A stretch of 64,000 nt of DNA from Jackrogersella multiformis (Eukaryota; Ascomycota; Sordariomycetes; Xylariales; Hypoxylaceae). Below, in pieces: positions 57,901 to 64,000 of the stretch; the first letter of the stretch is position 1, and the number at the start of each line of letters is the position of its first letter. The stretch lies in the NCBI GenBank assembly GCA_902806575.1, contig CADCXD010000002.1, positions 1,488,001 to 1,552,000 of the forward strand, given 5' to 3'. The notes below the pieces were generated by a model. The model ran no database searches. It was not told the DNA's origin and saw only the letters and a program-made list of their open reading frames with translations. The position numbers and the translations under genes are program-made.

Positions 57901-57930
57901 AAGGTTCCAAGGTTCCAAGGTTCCAAGGTT
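57901..57930. repeat. tandem AAGGTTCC octamer, about 3.75 copies
   Basis: An 8-bp unit repeated head to tail about 155 bp upstream of ARP8. Single copies of the same core (GGTTCCAAGGTT) recur in other intergenic regions at about 856, 5490 and 23590. Confidence 0.9.
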
Positions 57931-58995
57931 GTTATTGGGTTTGTGAGATTTTTAAATTTTTATCTATGGCGAATTTGTCTTCAAGCTTTCATCTGTTCTT
58001 TCCTGTACCCGTCCCTGCGGCTGGGCCATATCGAATCAATCAGTCGCAGCTGCGCCAGAATAACTCAATTACACTAGCTATGGTTCTTGAACCAAGCCAC
58101 TAAGCTCTATATGGACTAGGGCAGCGGAGTTCGGTAGCTTGATTATCCTATCTTGCTTTAGCGGGTACCTACTTCGTAGTACCTAACCTTAGGTTAGCTT
58201 GATAAGATAGGGATACCTCGACCAACTATTAACTGGAGGTTTGAGAAGAGTAAAAGGTAATAGGTATAAAAAACTTAAGAGGTCTTTCTTAAATACATCG
58301 ACTATTACTATAGGTCAGTTGAGGGTTAATAAAGTTGATATGTTTAATTATTTTTTATTTTAAATACTTGAACAGTCTTTACCTAGTTCCGCGGTTGTTT
58401 ATTAATCCTGTTAGCATCATCTAAAAGACGTTTACTATGACTTGCTTACAGAATATTAGCAATGTAACATACAACATAAAGGCACACCAAACCTCAAACA
58501 AAACCTGCACGCGTTGCTAAGGTTCTCTCGGGTGGTCATCACGTGTGTATAGGTATACATACGTGACTTAAAGACAGCAGTTTCGATGGATGCTTCCTTT
58601 ATTTCATCGTTTATCTTTTCTTGTAAAAAGGTTAAAGTCTTAGTAAAGTCACCTGACAACTTAACGTATATGACGTAGCCTTTTCGATTCACCTTAGCTA
58701 GCAGGCTTGGGTAGGTAAGTACTCGCTCTACTTAAGTCGTACGCAATTTATACTTGCCACCTCCTTCTGTATAACATCATACTACTTTGGTTCCTACCTA
58801 ACGTAGATGCCTAGAAGAGAACACATATACTTGACAAGATCCACGACTATTTCTTGCCACGAAGACTTCATACCTTCGCAACACTATTAGGAAAATTTTA
58901 TGATTACCAACAATCCTTAGCTTCCTTACCTTGCTTTGTGTCTTCCACGTATCTCATTCAGCTGTCTCTAGTCTAGCTCAAATAGTGCATTCACG

Positions 58996-59736
58996 ATGGC
59001 TCCTATCCCAGTCTATACGGACAGCCCCATTGTTGCTTCGAAGCCGTCAGGGGTAACACCCAAGACTGCTCAACCATTATCTGATTCAACCCAAACCACA
59101 AAACCTACTACAACCAGTATATTGGCTACCTCGCCTGGCCGGACTTCTTACCCACCCGCACGGCCGGGTGCTGCACCTTCATTCCCAACTCCGACGGCGG
59201 CGGTATCTCAGGTTTATGCCCCCCCTCAGCCAACCCAGACATTCAATCATGATGGTCCTCCGGCACCACAACCTGGTGCTATTCCTATTCCACCCGGAAC
59301 TGCTAGGACAAATATCCCACCACCGCCGAAGGTAGGTGAGAAGTATCAACCATCCCAGCAGACGCCAACGACCCAGCCTGTGAGCATGCCATATCCTCCA
59401 CAGATGTCTATTCCTCCGCCTAGTACACCCTACGCACCGCAGCAGCGAGGTACGTCTACGGCTTCTATACCGACTTCAGTATATAGTAGCCAGGGCCCCA
59501 CAGCTTTCGGTGGCCCACCAACCCAGAGTTTACAGCATCCTCCAGGATATCACCAGAATGCGAACGCGTCCGAACCCGACGAACATCGGAGATCAACCAT
59601 TGAACAAAGTGAGTTAGAAGAGCAGAGAGGGGATTCGGTTGGAGTCTGGGAGACAACGAAGAAATGGGCTCAACAGACAGGAGAAAGACTTGCCGCGGCT
59701 GAAAACGAAGTATGGAAGAAACTCAACAAGGACTAA
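58996..59736 (+). CDS. proline-rich conserved fungal protein, unknown function (246 aa)
   Basis: Single exon, ATG at 58996 (context CACGATGGC) to TAA/TAG-type stop at 59734-59736. Residues 1-190 are low-complexity and rich in Pro, Thr, Ser and Gln, with PPQ, PPP and YPPQ clusters that could bind SH3, WW or profilin-like partners. The C-terminal 35 residues differ: charged and helical, VGVWETTKKWAQQTGERLA followed by AAENEVWKKLNKD, likely the conserved functional part. No signal peptide or membrane segment. Similar short proteins with a Pro-rich body and a conserved C-terminal helix occur across Pezizomycotina; I know of no assigned function. Confidence 0.8.
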   Translation: MAPIPVYTDSPIVASKPSGVTPKTAQPLSDSTQTTKPTTTSILATSPGRTSYPPARPGAAPSFPTPTAAVSQVYAPPQPTQTFNHDGPPAPQPGAIPIPPGTARTNIPPPPKVGEKYQPSQQTPTTQPVSMPYPPQMSIPPPSTPYAPQQRGTSTASIPTSVYSSQGPTAFGGPPTQSLQHPPGYHQNANASEPDEHRRSTIEQSELEEQRGDSVGVWETTKKWAQQTGERLAAAENEVWKKLNKD

Positions 59737-62054
59737 TAGTGTCATCACGGTACTCAACCCCTCACAGTCGTCTACATTCAGAATCAATTCGTCACGGTCT
59801 AGGTCCTAGCGTGAGGATCGTCCACCGAGGCCCAAGAAAGAAATCTTGCATCGGAGTTCGTTCACAATACGAAGTGAACGGAGATATTTTTAGGATAACT
59901 GAGGTATGCAAGGGTATAACTACTACTATTACCGTAAACGGTCGGTGGCTGCTTTAATCGGGTCTTTTTGGTCTGTCAAGCAGATCTAATACAAACATGG
60001 CGATAGCTGGTAAAAAAACAACCTGATTACAAAAAGGAAACGAAACACTCTGCTCATAGAAGTTACGAGGCGTGATTCATGCTAACCCCCCAAGCTCAGC
60101 TCGGAGGCCGCGGTACTCGTAAGCGCAGGCTCGGAGAGGCCTTCCATTTTCATTAATAACCTCGGACGCTTGATATGATCTTCCAATGGTCTACGCTAGA
60201 CATCCGGGGAAGTGATCTCGTCATTGCTAGCCCGCGATCTTCATGACGAGAGGCACGAGTTCCTAATTTGTTGCTAAATTTAAGGGCTGCGGGCTGCGGG
60301 TAATAGCGAAGCATTGAATAATTTCCCAATGGAGTCACCAATGTTATGCGAATGGTCAAAGTCCATCCTAGTCGCCTATCTAGGTACAGGTAGCCTCGGG
60401 GTGGGGTGGACAAGCGGCCCCCATAGAATGGAACGATTGATAGAACATGTGGAAAGACTAGAAGCCCATTCCTACCCACTTTACGCGACACGATCTGACA
60501 GAAACTAATCAATGTGACGCTTTCAGGATGCGGCATACTAGTATCGTCTACTAGGTATGTAAGTCTCGGTGTCATTCCCTTTCGATAATAGATCAGATAC
60601 CATTTGCAAACCATATAGCGTGCTGTACTACATAGTATAGTACATATGTCGAATCCCTGAAATACATTTATAGAAGATCTAGCACGTTTGCCATTAACCG
60701 ATAAGATCGTAGGGTAACTCTCACTTATACGCGCGTGTATACCTATACCCTACCTACCTAGGTACACTAGACAGGTGCCAACCTAAGACGCAGGCTTGCA
60801 TACCTAATACGTGGCACTAGTTGGAGAGAGGAAGAGAGGAAGCAAGTCTTGCCGTACCGTGTAAGCCGCGTCGCATATAAGCCGATCCTTCCGAGGAACG
60901 AGACAATCTTGGAACCTTAGAAGCCAGTCCGTCAGTCAGTTGGTAAGTATCTCATCGATCGAGGCTTGGGTAACGCTTACGACAGCGGAGCGTAATGCAG
61001 GTACTTACATCTCCAAGTCGCGATTAGGTAGATACTAGTTAGATATAATCTAGCGCTCAGACCACGGCCGCAGCCGAGATATTAACTACTACTCTACTAC
61101 TGCGAGGCGCAGGTGACTACTTAGGACCTAGGTACATACTACCTAGCAGCCTAGGTACTAGATGCAGGAGGTCCCAGCTGGGAGGACCATTGCAGAGCGC
61201 GCCGTTTATGCTCAGGCCATCCACCATGTAAGCACGGCAAACTACCTAGGTACGCTGCGTCAAGCGGCAACGCGGGTTGATAGATACCTAGGCTAGGTAA
61301 GTACCACACACGAGAATACAAGGGCGTGCTCGTGCGTCCATTTCGTTATATCGATAAAGAAAGCCCTGCTGTTTATCTGATCACAAGGATCTACCTATGT
61401 AAAGATCCCCCGCGCCTTAATATGACGACTACTATTACATATGTATGTACGGATGCCCAGGCACGGACGGGTCGGCAATGCTGCAAGGCAAGTATACCGA
61501 GGAGGTAAATAATCTTCCAAAATAGGTACTTAACAGTTAATAAATGGTAAATACCAAGATGGCATTCGGCAATTATTAACCTACTTACTTGGTAAGTATG
61601 TGCAATTGTTTTATCTTAGGTAGGTAGGTAGGTAAGTATCTAGGTAAGTAAGGGTATGTGAAGTTTTCTTTATGAAGAGTGTATATATGTTTATTAAGGA
61701 TATGTTTATTAACTATATATCTTGGTACGTAAATGATAATGTGGTTAAGTAATATTATGTTTACATAGGTACGTTAATCTGAATGCTTTTGTGGTGCCAT
61801 AGTTAAAATTAATAATCATAAGGCTTATCTTTATCGCGAATAATAACAATTACCGAGGAAATTAAGAATTAAGTATCGAACGTGTTATTAAAATTAAAAG
61901 TTAAAACCCGTGGGACCTTTTCCTAACCTCGATTAAATCATTTATGAAGTTTTCCTAATTAAATACCTAATTTAGTAATTTCTAACAAAACAAGACATAA
62001 ATGGTGAGATGAAGGGTTCTCGACGAAAACGCGGTACCAAGATATCTCGTACAT

Positions 62055-62790
62055 GGTAGGTACCTACATATATAATACCTAGGTACGACGCTGGCAGGAC
62101 CATGTTTCTCGAAGGTTTGTCGAAACGGAGACGGGCAGGCGGGGTTAAAGGTAACGCTGAATGCCCAGGTGATTGTGAAGCCATGGGGTTGACAGGGCCG
62201 AGAGGCAGCCCAGGCGATTGCCGTCTTTGGGTCATTTGGGGCACGACATCCGCTTAACCAGTCCTTAGGTAATCTATAAGAAATATCCAGCACCTACCGG
62301 TACTAGGTACATGATAGGTACTAGGATAGACACTTACCTAGGTAGGATATGCATGTATTCTACTAGTACCCATTAAGACATCCCGGTTAAGTGTTTCTAA
62401 AAATGTAATACTATACTTACATATCTAGGTACCTAGTTACACATGGAGGTAGTACATTAATAACTCGAAGTCGAAATAAATAGTAGACGCAGAATGTACT
62501 GTATTATATATACTCTTGCTCGGTCACTTTTACTGCGGCATAAAGCTTGCTCGAAACGACGCGACTACTTTTCAGATTGTATTATTATGAGCTATTAGGT
62601 AATCCTAGAAAATGATCATACTAGGGCCCTAGGCAGTTGGAAGTTGCCTAGGTGAAAGTTAGAAGTTGGAAGTTGGAAGATACACTAGATGGATCCATCC
62701 GGTAGAAATTTGAATTGTACATAGCAGTGTGTGTACCTAGCTGCCTACCTTAGGTATATGAGGTACCTACATGTACCTAGGTAGGTATTA
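62055..62790. repeat. extended cluster of ACCTAGGT/TAGGTA words
   Basis: At least six separate patches within about 730 bp, each with one or more palindromic ACCTAGGT cores and TAGGTA/TACCTA arms. The densest extended occurrence in the window. Confidence 0.75.
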
Positions 62791-63189
62791 AAAGGCAATA
62801 GAGGTGGGCTGGTGGGTCTGGACTTTTTACCTTTTGAAAATTCGGGACTGGAAGCAACCTTGGAAGTGGACAGGTGGATCAAAACAGGGATCAGCCCTTC
62901 TGTTACAGATCCTGAGACGCGTCAGGGATTAACCCCTGGCCCTTACACCCCCTGCCTGCATGTTATTTTCCGTAGGGCCAATGACGAGACTGCCCAAGGC
63001 AACTGAAATTCAACATCAAACGCGCTCCGCTGACGAACGAGACGACAACTCCTAATCTTGGTCGGTCTTGGTCGGGAAATCGTCTGAGTTTCTACCTTCT
63101 TAGTCACACTTCTAGTCATACTTCTGGAATAGCCAACAGTAGCCCACAGTATGTAGCCAACACAATACCGAACATACTACGTACAGCCT

Positions 63190-63254
63190 GCAGTCTCCAG
63201 TCTCCGGTCTCCAGTCTGCAGATAATCATTCCTCTCTCTCTCTCTCTCTCTCTC
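63190..63254. repeat. CAGTCTCC-type degenerate repeat and (CT)n microsatellite
   Basis: Degenerate copies of CAGTCTCC/GGTCTCC (63190-63221) followed by about eleven CT units (63232-63254). A simple-sequence, pyrimidine-rich patch of the kind seen in fungal promoters and leaders. Confidence 0.85.
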
Positions 63255-64000
63255 AAACCTGAGCCTACCGATTCGATATCTATCGTGCCGCCTTTTTCGG
63301 ATATACCCTCCTCTTCCTCCTCGATCGCGCCAGGGTTTTATCTGAAGCCCCGGTCGGCTAGGTACACCATTCCACGATGCCAGAGGTCCAAGTATCGCGC
63401 AGCCCACCATTATCTCCTCCACTCTACACTACAACTACACTACTGCTCTACTACTCTATTACTACTCTGCCATTCTGACCACTTCGCTCCGCCTCCCCAT
63501 CCACTCATCTTCTCAGCCAGCTGCGATTGGCTGTTATCACTATTCTGGAGCCATCCATCTCGCAGCTTCGTCGGTCTAGTGTACTTACTTGCTCCCTGCA
63601 TCTAGGTAGTTCTTGGCCATCCCATTCTTCAGATGAGCTCATCCAGTGTACGCTTCATTATCCAGCCCTCTGTCTCACCACTTCAGCTGCCTCCAATCGC
63701 CAGAGTAACGCACCAGTCGGCTAAACTGGTGAGCTCTGGTGGGTGGTTATAACATTTGAGGATCAACGGATGTAAGACCTTGAGTGTTCATATGCACCTC
63801 TCCTGACGCCTTAGACAATGCCGCCTGGACAACGTCGCCTGCTTTGACTTCGTCCCTCAAAGCTGATTGGCAATATTGCGCATGCTACCTACTGAGAAAA
63901 GATATCTAGGAATATACTAGATATCAGTGAACGCTATACGCTTTGCGACCAGACTAATCAAACAGTCTTACAGGGCAGTCGTGCTATTTGATATTGCTTC

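Larger units (their letters stand above)
57749..58995. other. divergent region between ARP8 and the proline-rich gene
   Basis: Contains an ATT microsatellite (57830-57853) and a tandem AAGGTTCC repeat (57901-57930) in the ARP8 upstream region. A minus-strand frame at 58456-58692 has protein-like composition but no ATG and was not called. Confidence 0.55.
59737..64000. other. gene-free right end of the window
   Basis: About 4.3 kb with no supported gene. CCTAGG/TAGGTA words are very dense: about 60370, 60752-60768, 61125-61160, 61240-61300, 61618-61650, 62055-62090, 62300-62345, 62425-62440, 62635-62655, 62735-62790, 63358 and 63600. A CT microsatellite lies at 63232-63254. Possible start of a plus-strand gene at 63633 was considered and rejected. 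Confidence 0.6.

Noticed and set aside
58456..58692. 78-codon minus-strand frame with protein-like composition
   Set aside because: It begins with GTG, has no ATG start, no neighbouring exon I can join to it and no recognisable family. It could be a gene relic, but the evidence is too thin.
62812..63006. 64-codon plus-strand frame
   Set aside because: No ATG start and no recognisable family; short enough to occur by chance.
63633..63840. Possible first exon of a plus-strand gene (ATG 63633, GTGAGC donor after an AAACTG)
   Set aside because: The frame is plausible for about 30 codons, but the exon after the best acceptor stops quickly, and nothing further is visible before the window ends.

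Overview
The window is nuclear DNA from a filamentous ascomycete (Pezizomycotina, most likely a Sordariomycete). Genes are mostly interrupted by short introns of about 50-120 bp with GTAAGT-type donors and CTAAC-like branch points. Gene spacing is moderate, and every recognisable product has its closest relatives among filamentous fungi. The taxonomic call is inference from gene structure and protein families; no rRNA or ITS is present.

Layout, left to right: a possible gene start cut by the left edge (-); an 838-aa conserved fungal protein with a Cys/His cluster (-); a complete CPS1/DIP2-like double adenylate-forming protein (+); a small-subunit catalase ending in a peroxisomal PTS1 (-); the ARL1 GTPase (-), divergent from ribosomal protein eL39 (+); a small two-helix membrane protein (-); SKP1 (-); a large TMEM198/DUF4203-like membrane protein (-); a 496-aa fungal membrane protein (-), divergent from an ERF4-like Ras palmitoylation subunit (+); a STE3-type a-factor pheromone receptor (-), divergent from the mitochondrial single-stranded-DNA-binding protein RIM1 (+); glutathione synthetase GSH2 (-), divergent from a 1577-aa SNF2/ATRX-like ATPase (+); ARP8 of the INO80 complex (-), divergent from a 246-aa proline-rich protein (+). 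The last 4 kb has no gene I can support.

The genes are housekeeping and signalling genes with no common pathway. I see no secondary-metabolite cluster, no transposon coding region, no viral insertion, no tRNA or rRNA and no CRISPR-like array. Splice models were built by hand; each model with a defined start sums to a multiple of three and gives a family-typical protein.

The most striking unexplained signal is between the genes: a short palindromic word (ACCTAGGT, usually extended with TAGGTA or TACCTA) recurs dozens of times in intergenic DNA and is almost absent from exons. Other points worth a look are a perfect 17-bp inverted repeat built from the related word GGTAGCTACC, a second dispersed word (GGTTCCAAGGTT), a pheromone receptor with an apparent signal peptide and unusually GC-rich exons, a six-base first coding exon in eL39, a six-codon last exon in ARL1, an overlapping upstream ORF with a collagen-like repeat, and an ERF4 gene whose start codon must lie in an unidentified upstream exon. 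I did not find a convincing new biological system.
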